A stretch of 64,000 bases of DNA from Aristolochia californica (GCA_029961685.1 JARWKL010000007.1:28467013-28531012); one strand, 5' to 3'; counted from the stretch's first letter, positions 1 to 14,500 are shown. A program made the numbers and translations. The notes: generated by a model from the sequence alone, not told the origin.

Positions 1-3000
1 TTTGGCTAGCTTTTTGTGAATGGGCAAAATAATGGCTTGTTTGTCTCAGGTAAAAATATCTTGTTGCACGTTCACTTGCAAATTTAATGAACACTTGTTA
101 TTCTCTTTAAAAGGTTTGGATCCATAGGTCATTTGCATCTTCAACATGTTTAAAACATACAGATCCATTTTTAAAACATGTTAGGATAAATTAGAAATCT
201 CTTTCTTACCAAATTCCAATCCATTAGAGTTGAACTAGTTGAATTTCCCAAGCTTGGCTAATAAAACTTTTGTGTTCAATTGTGGTGTGTCAATAAATTT
301 TTTTTACTTACATTGGTTTTTGTTCTTTTTTTTTTTCCATACATAAACTCTAAAATTTTCATTTTTTTATGATCTATTTGCCTTATCTTTTTTGTTTACG
401 AGATAAAGGGAAAATGAAAACTCAAGTTTACAACTTAGAAAAAAGTACATATCTAAAATGGAAACACACAAATGTCGAGGGTGATAATTCCAAAAAATCT
501 CTATAATTTTTAGGGATTGTAAACTCTTTTTAGGTTTGGTATATTAGGTTTTGAAATCGTCGAGAAAAGGAGGTGGTGGAGAACTGAGTGCAGCATACGT
601 CATTACTTAAGAAACAAATGAAGCCCATTACGCATGATTGACCGATATATCACTATACAATCATCTATGAGTGTTAGGTCAGCTTTTTGTAAGTGGGCAA
701 AATAATGGCATGTCTGACTCGGGTAAATATCCCATCGCATGTTCACTTGAGAATTTAATGAGAACTTGTTATTCTCTTTAAATGGTTTGGATCCATAGAT
801 CAGTTGCATCTTCAACATGTTTTAAGCATGCATATCCATATTTAAAACAAGTTTGGATCAATTAGTAATCTTTTTTTTATAAACCTCCTAGCTATTACGT
901 TGAACTAGTGAAATTTCCAAAACTAGGATAACAAATCTTTTGTGTTCATTTGTGGTGTGTGAATAAATTTTCTTTACATACATTTGTTACAGTTCTTAAT
1001 TTTTTCCATACATAAACTCTAAAATTTTCTTTTTGTTGTCATCTATTTGTCTTGTCTTTATTTTTTTTTACGATATCAAGGGAAAGTGAAAAATCAAGTT
1101 TTGATTTAAGAAAAAAGTACACATCTAAAATGGAAATGCACAAATGTAGAGAGAGATAATTCCAAAAAGTTTTTTTAATTTTTAGGGATTGTAAAGTCTT
1201 TTTAGTTTTTATATTTTAGGTTTTGCAATCGTTTGGAAAAGGTGGAGGCGGGGGAATTTTTAGCTGAGAGTTGCATAAGGCATTTCTTACAAAACAAATG
1301 TTGCCAGTTATGCATGATTGACCGATATATAACTTTACAATAATCTATGATTGTTAAGTAAGCTTTTTGTAAATGGACAAAAAAATGGCTTGTTGGACTC
1401 GGGTAAATATCCCACCGCACGTTGACTTGTGAATTTCATGAGAACTTGTTATTCTCTTTAAAGGTTTGGATCCATAGGTCATTAGCATCTTCAACATGTT
1501 TCAAGCATGCATATCCTTATTTAAAACATGTTAGGATGAATTATAAATCTCTTTCTTATAAAATTTGAAGCTATAAGGGTTGAACTACTGGAATTTCCAA
1601 AACTTGGATAACAAAACTTTTGTGTTCATATGTGGTGTGCGAATAAATTTTTTTTAGTTACATTTGTTATTGTTGGTATTTTTCCATACATAAACTCTAA
1701 AATTTTAATTTTGTTGTGATCTTCTTGCCTTATTTTTTTTGTTTACTAGATAAAGGGAAAGTGAATAATTATGTTTTGATTTATGAAAAAATTACACATC
1801 TAAAATGGAAATGCACAAATGTGGAGACAGATAATTTCAAAAAGTCTCTGTAATTTTTAGGAATAGTATACACGTTTTTAGTTTTTAAATTTAGGTTTTG
1901 CAATCATCTGGAAAAGGGGGAGGCGGCGAGATTTATAACTGAGTCTTGTATATGTCATTCCTTACAAAAAAATGTAGTCTATTATGCATGATGGACCGAT
2001 AAATCACTTTAGAATCATATATGATTGTTTGGTCAGCTTTTTTTAAATGGGCAAAATAATGGCTAGTCTGAAACAGATAAATATCCCCCCGCACATTCAC
2101 TTGAGAACTTAATGAGCACTTGTTATTCTCTTTATAAGGTTTGGATCCTGAGGTCATTTGCATCTAAATCATTTTTGAAGCATGCATAACCATATTTAAA
2201 ACATGTTAGAATCAATTAGAAATCTCTATCTTATAAAATTCCAAGCTATTAGGGTTGAACTAGTGGAATTTCCCAAACTTGGATAACAAAGCTTTTGTGT
2301 TCATTTGTGGTGTATGAATAAATTTTCTTTACTTTTTTTGGTTAATTTTATTAATTTTTTCCATAAATAAACTCCAAAATTTTTATTTTTTTGTGATCTA
2401 TTTGCGTTATCTTTTTTGTTTACGAGATAAGGGGAAAGTGAAACTCAAGTTTTGATTTAAGAAAAAGTACACATCTAAAATGGAAAAGCACAAATATAAA
2501 GAGAGACCATTCCAAAAAGTCTCTTTAATTTTTAGGGATTTTAAACTCCTTTTAGTTTTTATATATTAGGTTTTGCAATCGTTGGGAACAAGGGGAGGCA
2601 AGAGATTTTTAACTTAGTGTTGCATAAATCATTCCTTACAAAAGCATTTAGCCCTTTACACATGATTGACTGATAAATCACTATACAATCATCTATGATT
2701 GTTTGGTGAGCTTTTTTTAAACGGGCAAAATAATGGCTTGTCTGACTCGGGTAAATATCCCACCGCACGTTCACTTGAGAATTTATTGAGCACTTGTTAC
2801 TCTTTTTAAAAGGCATGGATCCATCGGTTATTTGCATCATCAACATGTTTCAAGCATGCATATCCATATTTAAAACATGTTAGAATCAATTAGAAATATT
2901 TTTCTTATAAAATTCCAAACTATTACTTTGAACTAGTGGAATTTCCCAAACTTGGATAACAAATCTTTTGTGTTCATTTGTGATGTGTGAATAAATTTTC

Positions 3001-6000
3001 TTTACTTGCATCTGTTAATTTTTTTACATTTTTCCACACATAAACACTAAAACTTTTTTTTTTGTGATCTATTTGCCCTATCTTTTTTGTTTACGAGATA
3101 AAGGGAAGGTGAAAGCTCAAGTTTTCATTTAAGAAATAAAGTACACATCTAAAATTGAAGTGCACAAATATTGAGAGAGATAATTCCAAAAATTCTCTAT
3201 AATTTTTAGAGATTGTAAACTCTTTGTTGTTTTTATATAATAGGTTTTGGAAATGTCTGGAAAAGGGGGAGGCGAGGTGATTTTTAACTGATTGTTGCAT
3301 AAGTCATTTCTTACAAAAAAATGTAGCCTGTTATGCATGCTTGACCGATAAATAGCTTTAAAATCATCTATGATTGTTAGGTAAGCATTTTTGTAAATGG
3401 GCAAAATAATGGCTTGTTTGACTCGGGTAAATATCCCACCGCACGTTCACTTGTGAATTTAATGAGCACTTATTAGTCTCTTTTAAAGATTTGGATCCAT
3501 TGGTCATTTGCATATTCAACATGTTTCATGCATCCATATCCATATTTAAAACATGTTAGGATCAATTATAAATCTCATTCTTATTAAATTCCAAGCTATA
3601 AGGGTTGAATTATTGAAATTTCCAAAATTTGGATAAATAAACATTTGTGTTCATTTCTTGTGTGTCAATAATTTTCATTTACTTACCTTTTTTATTGTTT
3701 TTAATTTTCTCCATAAATAAACTCTAAAATTTTCATTTTGTTGGGATCTATTTTCCTTATTTTATTTTTTTACTAGATAAGGGGAAAGTGAAAACTCAAG
3801 TTTTTATTTAAGAAAAAAGTACACATGTAAAATAGAAATGCACAAATGTAGAGAGAGATAATTCTAAAAAGTTTCTGTAATTTTTAGGGATAGTAAACTC
3901 TTTTAAGTTTTTATATTTTAGTTTCTACAATCGTTAGGAAAAGGGGGAGGCTGGGATTTTTAACAAGGTGTTGCATAAGTCATTTCTTACAAAAAAAAAA
4001 TGTTGCCCATTACACATGATTGACCAATAAAATACTTTACAATCATCTATGAATATTTGGTCAGTTTTTATATATTGGCAAAATAATGGCTTGTTTGAAT
4101 CAGGTAAAAATCCCGCCGCATGTTCACTTGCGAATTTAATGAACACTTGTTATTCTCTTTAAAAAGTTTGGATTTGTAGGTCATTTGCATCTTCCACATG
4201 TTTAAAGCATGCATATCCATATTTAAAACATGTTAGGATAAATTATAAATCTCTTTCTTATAAAATTCGAAGCTATTAGGGTAGAACTAGTGGAGTTTCC
4301 CAAACTTGGATAACAAAACTTTTGTGTTCATTTTTGGTGAGTGAATAAATTTTATTTACTTACATTTTTTATTTTTGTTAATTTTTTCCATACATAAACT
4401 CTAAAATTTTCATTTTTTCTGATCTTTTTGCCTTATCTTTTTTGTTTACAACATAAAGGGAAAGTGAAAACTCAAGTTTTGATTTAAGAAAAAGTACACT
4501 TTTAAAATGGAAATGCACTAATGTAGAGAGAGATAATTCCAAAAATTCACTGTAATTTTTGCGGATTGTGAACACTTGTTAGTTTTTATATATTAGGTTT
4601 TGCAATCGTCGAGAAAAGGGGGAGGCGGGGGGATTTTTAACTGAGTGTTTCATACGTCATTCCTTACAAAAAAATGTAGTCCATTACACTTGATTGACCT
4701 ATAAATCACTTTATAATCTTCTATGAATGTTAGGTCAACTTTTTTTAAATGAGCAAAATAATGGCTTGTTTGACTTGGGTAAATATCCTGCCGTGTGTTT
4801 AGTTGAGAATTTAATGAGAACTTGTTATTCTCTTTATAAGTTTTGGATCCATAGGTCATTTACATCTTAAACATGTTTCAAGCATTCATATTCATATTTA
4901 AAACATGTTTGGATCAATTAAAAATCACTATCTTATTAAATTCCAAGATATTAGGGTTGAACTTGTCGAATTTCCCAAACTTGGATAACAAAACTTTTGT
5001 GTTCATTAGCGATGTGTGAATAAATTTTCTTTACTTACTACGGTTATTGTTATTAATTTTTTCCATACATAAACTCTAAAATTTTCATTTTGTTGCGATC
5101 TATTTGCCTTTATCTTTTTTGTTTACGAGATAAGGGGAAAGTGATAACTCAAGTTTTGATTTAATAAAAAAGTACACGTCTAAAATGGAAAAGTACAAAT
5201 ATAAAGTCTCTGTAATTTTAAGGGATTGTAAACTCTTTTTTGTTTTTATATATTAGGTTTAACAATCGTCGAGAAAAAGGTGAAGAATGGGATTTTTAAC
5301 TCAGTGTTTCATAAGTCTTTCCTTACCAAACAATTTAGCCCGTTACGCATGATTGACCGATAAATCACTTTACAATCATCTATGATTGTTTGGTCAGCTT
5401 TTTGTAAATGGGCAAAATTTTGGCTGGCCTAACTTGGGTAAAAATGCCACCGCACGTTCACATGAGAATTTAATGAGCACTTCTTATTCTCTTTAAAAGG
5501 TATGGATCCATAGGTCATTTGCATCTTCAAAATGTTTCAAGCACGCATATCCATGTTTAAACACATGTTGGGATCAATTAGAAATCTTTTTCTTATAAAA
5601 TTCCAAGCTATTACTTTGTACTAGTGGAATTTCACAAACTTGGATAACAAATCTTTTGTGTTCATTTGTGGCGTGTGAATAAATTTTCTTTACTTACATT
5701 TGATATTGTTTTTCATTTTTTTCTTACATAAACTCTAAAATTTTCTTTTTGTTGTGAAATCTTTTTTGTTTACGAGACAAAGGGAAAGTGAAAACTCAAG
5801 TTTTGGTTGAAGAAAAAAGTACACATCTAAAATGGAAATGCACAAATGTTGAGAGAGATAATTGCAAAAATTCTCTGTAATATTTTAGGATTGTATACTC
5901 TTTTTAATTTATTAATTTTAGGATTTGCAATGTTCGGGAAAAGGGGGAGGCGGAGAGATTTTTAACTGAGTGTTGTATAAGTCATTTCTTACAAAAAAAT

Positions 6001-6719
6001 GTAGCTCGTTATGTATGATTGACCGATAAATCACTTTACAATCATTTATGATTGTTAGGTCAGGTTTTTGTAACTGGGCAAAATAATGGCTTGTTTGACT
6101 CAGGTAAATATCCCGCCTCACGTTCACTTGTGAATTTAATGAGCGCTTGTTATTCTCTTTAAAAGGTTTGGATCTATAGGTCATTTGCATCTTCAACATG
6201 TTTCAATCATGCATATCCATATTTAAATCATGTTAGGATCAATAGTAATCTCTTTCTTATCAAATTCCAATCTATTAGGGTTGAACTAGTGGAATTTCCC
6301 AAACGTGGATAACAAAACTTTTGTGTTCATTTGTGGTGTGTGAATAAATTTTCGTTACTTACATTATTTATTTTTTTAATTTTTTCCATACATAAAATCT
6401 AAAATTTTCATTTTGAAGTAATCTATTTTCCTTATCTTTTTTGTTTATAAGATAAAGGGAGAGTAAAAACTCAAGTTTTGATTTCTGAAAAAAGTACACT
6501 TCTAAAATGGAAATGCACCAATGTAAAGAGAAATAATTTCTAAAAGTCTTTTTTAATTTTTAGGGATAGTAAACTCTTTTTAGTGTTTATATTTTAGGTT
6601 TTGCAAACGTCAAGAAAAGCGGGAGGCGGGTGATTTTTAACTGAGTGTTGCATAAGTCATATATTAAAAAAAATGTAGCTTGTTACACATGATTGACCGA
6701 TAAATCACTTTAAAATCAT
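1..6719 (-). repeat. Satellite array, left arm, block 1 (about 10 monomers, ~675 bp each)
   Basis: This is a tandem array of an AT-rich satellite. The marker 'ggttttgcaatcgtcg' followed by a G-rich purine tract recurs at about 549, 1231, 1893, 2571, 3243, 3924, 4593, 5260, 5921 and 6598, a spacing of 662-682 bp. Each monomer also carries a BamHI site in 'tttggatccataggtcat', a dyad (acaatcat-ct-atgattgt), 'aactagtggaatttcccaaacttggataacaaaacttttgtgttcatt' type sequence (seen here in pieces) and 'gtgtgaataaattttctttact'. Monomers differ by point changes and small indels. The many 60-100 codon open frames here are the same two satellite frames repeated and are not called genes. The block ends at an abrupt register break, where 'aaaatcat' jumps to 'gtgtgaataaatttt', omitting roughly 300 bp of the monomer. 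It aligns to about 11,560-18,243 with an offset of 11.52-11.56 kb. Confidence 0.95.
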
Positions 6720-9649
6720 ATGTGTGAATAAATTTTATTTACTTACATTTGTTATCGTTGTTAATTTTTTCCTTAAATAAACTAAATTTTTATTTTTTTT
6801 TGATCTATTTGCCTTATTATCTTTTTTTTTTACAAGAAAAAAGGGAAAGTGAAAAATCAAGTTTGGATTTAAGAAAAGAGTACACATCTAAAATGGAAAT
6901 GCACAAAAGTAGAGAGAGATAATTCCAAAAAGTCTCTTTAATTTTTTAGGATTGTAAAATCTTTTTAATTTATAAATTTTAAGTTTTGCAATCATTGGGA
7001 AAAGGAGGAGGCAGAGAGATTTTTAACTGAGTGTTGCATAAGTCATTCCTTAAAAAAAAGATATACCCCATTATGATTGACCGATAAATCACTTTACAAT
7101 CATTTATTATTGTTTGGTCAGCTTTTTGTAAATGGGGAAATTAATGGCTAGTTTGAAACGGGTAACGCCGCACGTTCACTTGAGAATTTAATGAGCACTT
7201 GTTATTCTCTTTATAAGGTTTGGATCCATAGGTCATTTGCATCTAAAACATGTTTCAAGCATGCATAACCATATTTAAAACATGTTATGATCAATTAGAA
7301 ATCTCTATCTTATAAAATTCCAAGCTATTAGGGTTGAAATAGTAGAAATTTCCAAACTTGGATAACAAAACTTTTGTGTTTATTTGTGGTGTGTGAATAA
7401 ATTTTATTTACTAACTTTGTTAACTGTTATTAATTTTTTCTATACATAAACTCTAAAATTTTCATTTTGTTGTGATCTATTTGCCTCATCTTTTTTGTTT
7501 ACGAGATAAGGGGAAAGTAAAAACTCAAGTTTTGATTTAAGAAAAAAGTACACATCTAAAATGGAAAAGCACAAATATAGAGAGAGATAATTCCAAAAAC
7601 TGTCTATAATTTTTAGGAATTGTAAAATCTTTTTAATTTTTATAAATTAGGTTTTGCAATCGTCGGGAAATGGGGGAGGCAGGGGATTTTTAATTGAGTG
7701 TTGCATAAGTCATTCCTTACAAAAAAATGGTTCCTGTTATGCATGATAGATAGATAACTCACTTTACAATCATTTATGATTGTTTAGTCAGCTTTTTGTA
7801 AATGGGCAAAATAATGGCTTGTCTGACTCGGGTTAATATCCCACTGCACGTTCACTTGAGAATTTAATGATTTCTTGTTATTCTCTTTAAAAGGTTTGGG
7901 TCCATTGGTCATTTTCATCTTCACATTGTTTCAAGCATGCATATCCATATTTATAACATGTTTGGATCAATTAGAAATCTATTTCTTACTAAATTCAAAG
8001 CTATTACGTTGAACTAGAGGAATTTCCCAAACTTGGATCACATATCTTTGGTGTTCATTTGTGGTGTGTGAATAAATTTTCTGTACTTACATTTATTTTT
8101 TAAAAAAAATTTCCATACATTCACACTAAAATTTTCATTTTGTTGTGCTCTTTTTGCCTTATCTTTTTTGTTTACGAGATAAAGAGAAAGTGAAAACTCA
8201 AGTTTTGATTTAAGAAAAAAATACACATCTAAAATGGAAATGGACAAATGTAGAGAGAGATAATTCCAAAAAGTGTCTGTAATTTTTAGAGATAATAAAC
8301 TCTTTTTAGTTTTTATATATTAGGTTTTGCAACCATTGGGAAAAAGGGGAGGCATGGGATTTTAAACTGAGTGTTGCATAAGTCATTCCTTACAAAAAAA
8401 AATTTAGCCTGTTCCGCATGATTGACTGATAAATCACTTTACAATCATCTATGATTGTTTTGTTAGCTTTTTGTAAATGGGCTAAGTAATGGCTAGTCTG
8501 ACTCGGATAAATAACCCACCAGACATTCACTTGAGAATTTAATGAGCACTTCTTATTCTCTTTAAAAGGTATGGCTCCATAGGTCATTTGCATCTTCAAC
8601 ATTTTTCAAGCATGGATATCCATATTTAAAACAAGTATTAAAATATTTTTCTTATAAAATTCCAAGCTATTACTTTGAACTAGTGGAATTTCCCAAACTT
8701 GGATAACAAATCGTTTGTGTTCATTTGTGGTGTCTGAATAAATTTTTTGTACTTACATTTGTTATTTTTTTTTAATTTTTTCCATACATAAATTCTAAAA
8801 TTTTCATTTTGTCGTGATCTATATGCCTTATCTTTTTTGTCTACAAGATAAAGGGAAACATAAAACTCAAGTTTTGATTTAAGAAAAAAATAAAAATCTA
8901 AAATGGAAATGCACAAATATTGTGAGAGATAATTCCAAAAAAGTCTCTATAATTTTAGGGACTTTAAACTCTTTTTAGTTTATATATTTTAGGTTTTGCA
9001 ATCGTCGAGAAAAAGGGGGAGGTAGGGGATTTTTAACTAAGTGTTGCATAAGTCATTCCTTAAAAAATAAATGTAGCCCGTTATGCATGATTGACTGAAT
9101 CACTTTACAATCATCTATGATTGTTATGTCAGTTTTTTGTAAATGGGAAAAATAATGGCTTGTTTAACTTTGGTCAGCACTTGACAATTTAATGAGCACT
9201 TGTTATTCTCTTGATAAGGTTTGGATCCATAGGTCATTTGCATGTTCAACATGTTTCAAGCATGCATATCCATATTTAAAACAAGTTAGGATCAATTAGA
9301 AATCTCTCTGTTATAAAATTCCAAGCTATTTGGGTTGAACTAGTGGAATTTCCCAAACATGGATAACAAAACTTTTGTGTTTATTTGAGGTGTGCGAATA
9401 AATTTTCTTTATTTACATTTATTATTGTTATTAATTTTTTCTATACGTAAACTCCAAAATTTTCATTTCTTGTGATATATGTTCCTTTCGTTTTTGTTTA
9501 CGAGATAAAGGAAAAGTGAAAACTCATGTTTTGATTTAATAAAAAGGTACACATCTGAAATGATAATGCACAGATGTAGAAAGAGATAATTCCAAAAAGT
9601 CTCTTTAATTTTTAGGGATTTTAATCTCTTTTTAGTTTTTATATATTTG
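6720..9649 (-). repeat. Satellite array, left arm, block 2
   Basis: The same satellite continues after the register break at 6,719/6,720, with markers at about 6,981, 7,653, 8,323 and 8,993. The block stops at 9,649, where an LTR has inserted into a monomer just before its 'aggttttgcaatcgtcggg' segment. The interval 6,720-18,243 is 11,524 bp. It would be one complete unit of the segmental duplication if 6,719/6,720 is its junction. Confidence 0.93.
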
Positions 9650-10067
9650 TGTTGGAAGATAAGCTCAAACCCAGACGGCCAAGGAAGGCCCACATATCTA
9701 AGATTATTATAAGATGGGCCACACGACCAAGCCCATAAGAAGTAGGACCCACAATGATTACCATGAGTTGGCATCCTTATCACATAAGTTGGAAGGTCAA
9801 GAAGGAATCACAAAAGTATCTTATCTTTTGGTCACGTCAAATAAGAGTTTTAGTTGGAGTTCTGTTTGTCTTTTATCTATATTGATTTATTTAATTATGT
9901 TAGGACTTATCTTTAAGTGTTAGAGTTTGGGTGTAATTGGGATAAGGGTAGTTTTATTGTAATTAGACTCTACTACCTTCCTCTATTATAAATAGAGGTT
10001 CATGTACTCTTATTACAAAAAATTTATCGATGTAAATGAAGTATTTCACTTTTCCATAAATTCAACA
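9650..10067 (+). mobile_element. Solo LTR of a copia-like (TGTTGGAAGA) retroelement
   Basis: A 418-bp LTR begins TGTTGG and ends CAACA. It is flanked on both sides by the 5-bp direct repeat ATTTG (9,645-9,649 and 10,068-10,072). Removing it and one ATTTG restores a continuous satellite monomer. No PBS, internal region or second LTR is present, so it is a solo LTR left by recombination between two LTRs. The first ~50 bp (TGTTGGAAGA, then AAGGCCCACATATC-like sequence) resemble the LTRs at 40,275 and 61,282, which puts them in one family or superfamily; the remainder is clearly diverged. Orientation follows those LTRs and the TATA box. Confidence 0.92.
9987..9995 (+). promoter_or_regulatory. Probable LTR TATA box
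   Basis: TATAAATAG lies about 80 bp before the 3' end of the solo LTR, the usual place for an LTR promoter ahead of the R region. The counterpart in the 40,275 LTR is 'ctataaatagag' near 40,576, and the 61,282 LTR has a weaker 'tttaaataca'. Activity is not shown. Confidence 0.55.
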
Positions 10068-11559
10068 ATTTGGTTTTGCAATCGTCGGGAAAAGGGGGAG
10101 GCGGTGGGATTTTTAACTGAGTGTCATATAATTCATTTCTTACAAAAAAATGTAGCCCGTTATGCATGATTGACTAATAAATCACTTTACAATCATTTAT
10201 GATTGTTAGGTCAGCTTTTTGCAAATGGGCAAAATAATGCCTTGTTTGACTCTAGTAAATATACCGCCGCATGTTCACTTGTGAATTCACTGAGCACTTG
10301 TTATTCTCTTCAACAAGTTTGGATCCATAGGTTATTTGCATCTTCAACATGTTTCAAGCTTGCATATCAGTATTTAAGACATGTTAGGATCAATTGTAAA
10401 TCTCATTCTTATAAAATTCCAAGCAGTTAGGGTTGAACTAGTGAAATTTCAAAAAATTTCATAACAAAACTTTTGTGTTTATTTATGGTGTGTGAATAAT
10501 TTTTCTTTACTTACATTTGTTATTTATTTTCATTTTTTTCATAAATAAACTCTATAATTTTCATTTTGTTGTGATTTATTTTCCTTATCTGTTTTGTTTA
10601 TGAGATAAAGGGAAAGTGAAAACTCAAGTTTTAATTTATGAAAAAAGTATACATCTAAAATGGAAATGTACAAATGTAGAGAGAGATAGTTCCAAAAAGT
10701 CTCCGTAATTTTTAGGGATAGTAAACTCTTTTTAGTTTTTATATATTAGGTTTTGCAATCATCGGGAAAAGGACGAGGCAGGGGATTTTTAACTGAGTGT
10801 TGCATAAGTCATTTCTTACAACAAAATTGTAGCCCATTTTTCATGATTGACCAATAAATCACTTTACAATAATCTATGAATGTTTGGTCAGCTTTTTCTA
10901 AATGGGAAAAATATTGGCTTGTTTGACTCAGGTAAATATCCAGCCGCACGTTCACTTGCGAATTTAATGAGCACTTGTTATTCTCTTTAAAAGGTTTGGA
11001 TTTGTAGGTCATTTGCATCTTGAACACGTTTAAAGCATCCATATCCATATCTAAAACATGTTAGGATCAATTATAAATATCTATCTTATAAAATTCCAAG
11101 CTATTAGGGTTGAACTAATGAAATTTCTCAAACTTGGATAGCAAAGCTTTTGTCTTCATTTGTGATGTGTGAATAAATATTCTTTACTTACTTTTGTTGC
11201 TGTTATTGATTTTTTCCATACATAAACTCTAAATTTTTCATTTTGTTGTGATCTATTTGACTTATCTTTTTTGTTTACGAGACAAGGAGAAACTGAAAAC
11301 TTAAGTTTTGATTTAAGAAAAAAGTACATATTTAAATTGGAAAAGCACAAATATAGAGAGAGATAATTCCAAAAAGTCTCTATAATTTTTAGGGATTGTA
11401 AACTCTTTGAAGTTTTTATATATTAGGTTAAGCAATCATTGGGAAAAAAGGGGAGGCATGGGATTTTTAACTGACTATTGCATAAGTCATTCCTTACAAA
11501 AAACTGTAGCACATTATGCTTGATTGACCAAAAAATCACTTTACTATAATCTATGATTG

Positions 11560-14500
11560 TTTGGCCAGCTTTTTGTAAATGGGCAAAATAATGGCTTGTT
11601 TGTCTCAGGTAAATATCCTGTTGCACGTTCACTTGCAAATTTAATGAGCACTTGTTATTCTCTTTAAAAGGTTTGGATCCATAGGTCATTTGCATCTTCA
11701 ACATGTTTAAAACATGCAGATCCATTTTTAAAACATGTTAGGATAATTTAGAAATCTCTTTCTTACAAAATTCCAATCCATTACAGTTGAACTAGTTGAA
11801 TTTCCGAAACTTGGATAATAATACTCTTGTGTTCAATTGTGGTGTGTCAACAATTTGTTTTTACTAACATTTGTTTTTGTTTTTTGTTTTTTCCAAACTT
11901 AAACTCTAAAATTTTCATTTTTTTGTGATCTATTTGCCTTATCTTTTTTTTTTTTTATGAAATAAAGGGAAAGTGAAAACTATGGTTTACAACTTAGAAA
12001 AAAGTACATATTTTAAATGGAAACACATAAATGTAGAGGGAGATAATTCCAAAATGTCTCTGTAATTTTTAGGGATTGTAAACTCTTTTTAGGTTTGGTA
12101 TATTAGGTTTTGCAATCGTCGAGAAAAGGAGGTGGTGGAGAATTTGAACTGAGTGCAGCATAAGTCATTACTTAAGAAACAAATGAAGCCCATTACGCAT
12201 GATTGACCGATATATCACTGTACAATCATCTATGACTATTAGGTCAGCTTTTTGTAAGTGGGCAAAATAATGGCATGTCTGACTCGAGTAAATATCCCAC
12301 TGCATGTTCACTTGAGAATTTAATGAACACTTGTTATTCTCTTTAAATGGTTTGGATCCATATATCATTTGCATCTTCAACATGTTTTAAGCTTGCATAT
12401 TCATATTTAAAACAAGTTTGGATCAATTAGTAATCTTTTTTTATAAACCTCCTAGCTATTACGTTGAACTAGTGGAATTTCCAAAACTAGGATAACAAAT
12501 CTTTTGTGTTCATTTGTGGTGTGTGAATAAATTTTCTTTACATACATTTGTTACTGTTCTTAATTTTTTCCATACATAAACTCTAAAATTTTCTTTTTGT
12601 TGTGATCTATTTGTCTTATCTTTTTTTTACGAGATCAAGGGAAAGTGAAAAATCAAGTTTTGATTTAAGAAAAAAGTACACATCTAAAATGGAAATGCAC
12701 AAATGTAGAGAGAGATAAGTCCAAAAAGTCTTTTTAATTTTTAGGGATTGTAAAAGCAATCTTTGGAAAAAGTGGAGGCAGGCGGATTTTTAACTGAGAG
12801 TTGCATAAGTCATTTCTTACAAAACAAATGTAGCCAGTCCGATATATAAATTTACAATATTCTATGATTGTTAGGTAAGCTTTTTGTAAATGGGCAAAAT
12901 AATGGCTTGTTGGACTTGGGTAAATATCCTACCGCATGTTCACTTGTGAATTTCATGAGAACTTGTTATTCTCTTTAAAGGTTTGGATCCATAGGCCATT
13001 AGCATCTTCAACATGTTTCAAGCATGCATATCCTTATTTAAAACATGTTAGGATGAATTATAAATCTCTTGCTTATAAAATTTGAAGCTATAAGGGTTGA
13101 ACTAGTGGAATTTCCAAAACTTGGATAACAAAACTTTTGTGTTCATTAGTGGTGTGCGAATAAATTTTTTTTTACTTACATTTGTTATTGTTGGTACTTT
13201 TTTCCATACATAAACTCTAAAATTTTAATTTTTTTGTGATCTATTTGCCTTATATTTTTTGTTTTCAAGATAAAGGGAAAGTGAATAATTAAGTTTTGAT
13301 TTAAGAAAAAAGTACACATCTAAAATGGAAATGCACAAATGTGGAGACAGATAATTCCAAAAAGTCTCTGCAATTTTTAGGGATAGTATACACGTTTTTA
13401 TTTTTTAAATTTAGGTTTTGCATTCATCAGGAAAAGGGGGAGGCGGCGAGATTTTTAACTGAGTCTTGCATACGTCATTCCTTACAAAAAAATGTAGCCC
13501 ATTATGCATGATAGACCGATAAATCACTTTAGAATCATATATGATTGTTTGGTCAGCTTTTTGTAAATAGGCAAAATAATGGCTAGTTTGAAACGGATAA
13601 ATATCCCCTCGTACGTTCACTTGAGAACTTAATGAGCACTTGTTATTCTCTTTATAAGGTTTCGATCCTTAGGTCATTTGCATCTAAAACATGTTTCAAG
13701 CATGCATAACCATATTTAAAACATGTAAGAATCAATTAGATATCTCTATCTTATAAAATTCCAAGCTATTTGGGTTGAACTAGTGGAATTTCCCAAACTT
13801 GGATAACAAAGCTTTTGTGTTCATTTGTGGTGTGTGAATAAATTTTCTTTACTTTTTTTGGTTAATTTTATTAATTTTTTCCATAAATAAACTCCAAATT
13901 TTTTATTTTTTTGTGATCTATTTGCTTTATCTTTTTTGTTTACGAGATAAGGGGAAAGTGAAAACTCAAGTTTTGATTTAAGAAAAAAGTACACATATAA
14001 AATGGAAAAGCAAAAATATAAAGAGAGACCATTCCAAAAAGTCTCTGTAATTTTTAGGGATTGTTAACTCTTTTTTGTTTTTATATATTAGGCTTTGCAA
14101 TCGTCAGGAGGAAGGGGAGGTAGGGAATTTTTAACTTAGTGTTGTATAAATCATTCCTTACAAAAGCATTTAGCCTTTAACACATGATTGACCGATAAAT
14201 CACTATACAATCATCTATGATTGTTTGGTGAACTTTTTGTAAACAGGCAAAATAATGGCTTGTCTGACTCAGGTAAATATCCCACCGCACGTTCACTTGA
14301 GAATTTATTGAGCACTTGTTATTCTCTATAAAAGGCATGGATCCATCGGTCATTTGCATCATCAACATGTTTCAAGCATGCATATCCATATTTAAAACAT
14401 GTTAGGATCAATTAGAAATCTTTTTCTTATAAAATTCCAAACTATTACTTTGAACTAGTGGAATTTCCCAAACTTGCATAACAAATATTTTGTGTTCATT

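Noticed and set aside
603..6199. Repeated 60-100 codon open frames as genes
   Set aside because: They are the same two satellite frames repeated in every monomer, with shifting starts and ends, no codon bias and no known domain.
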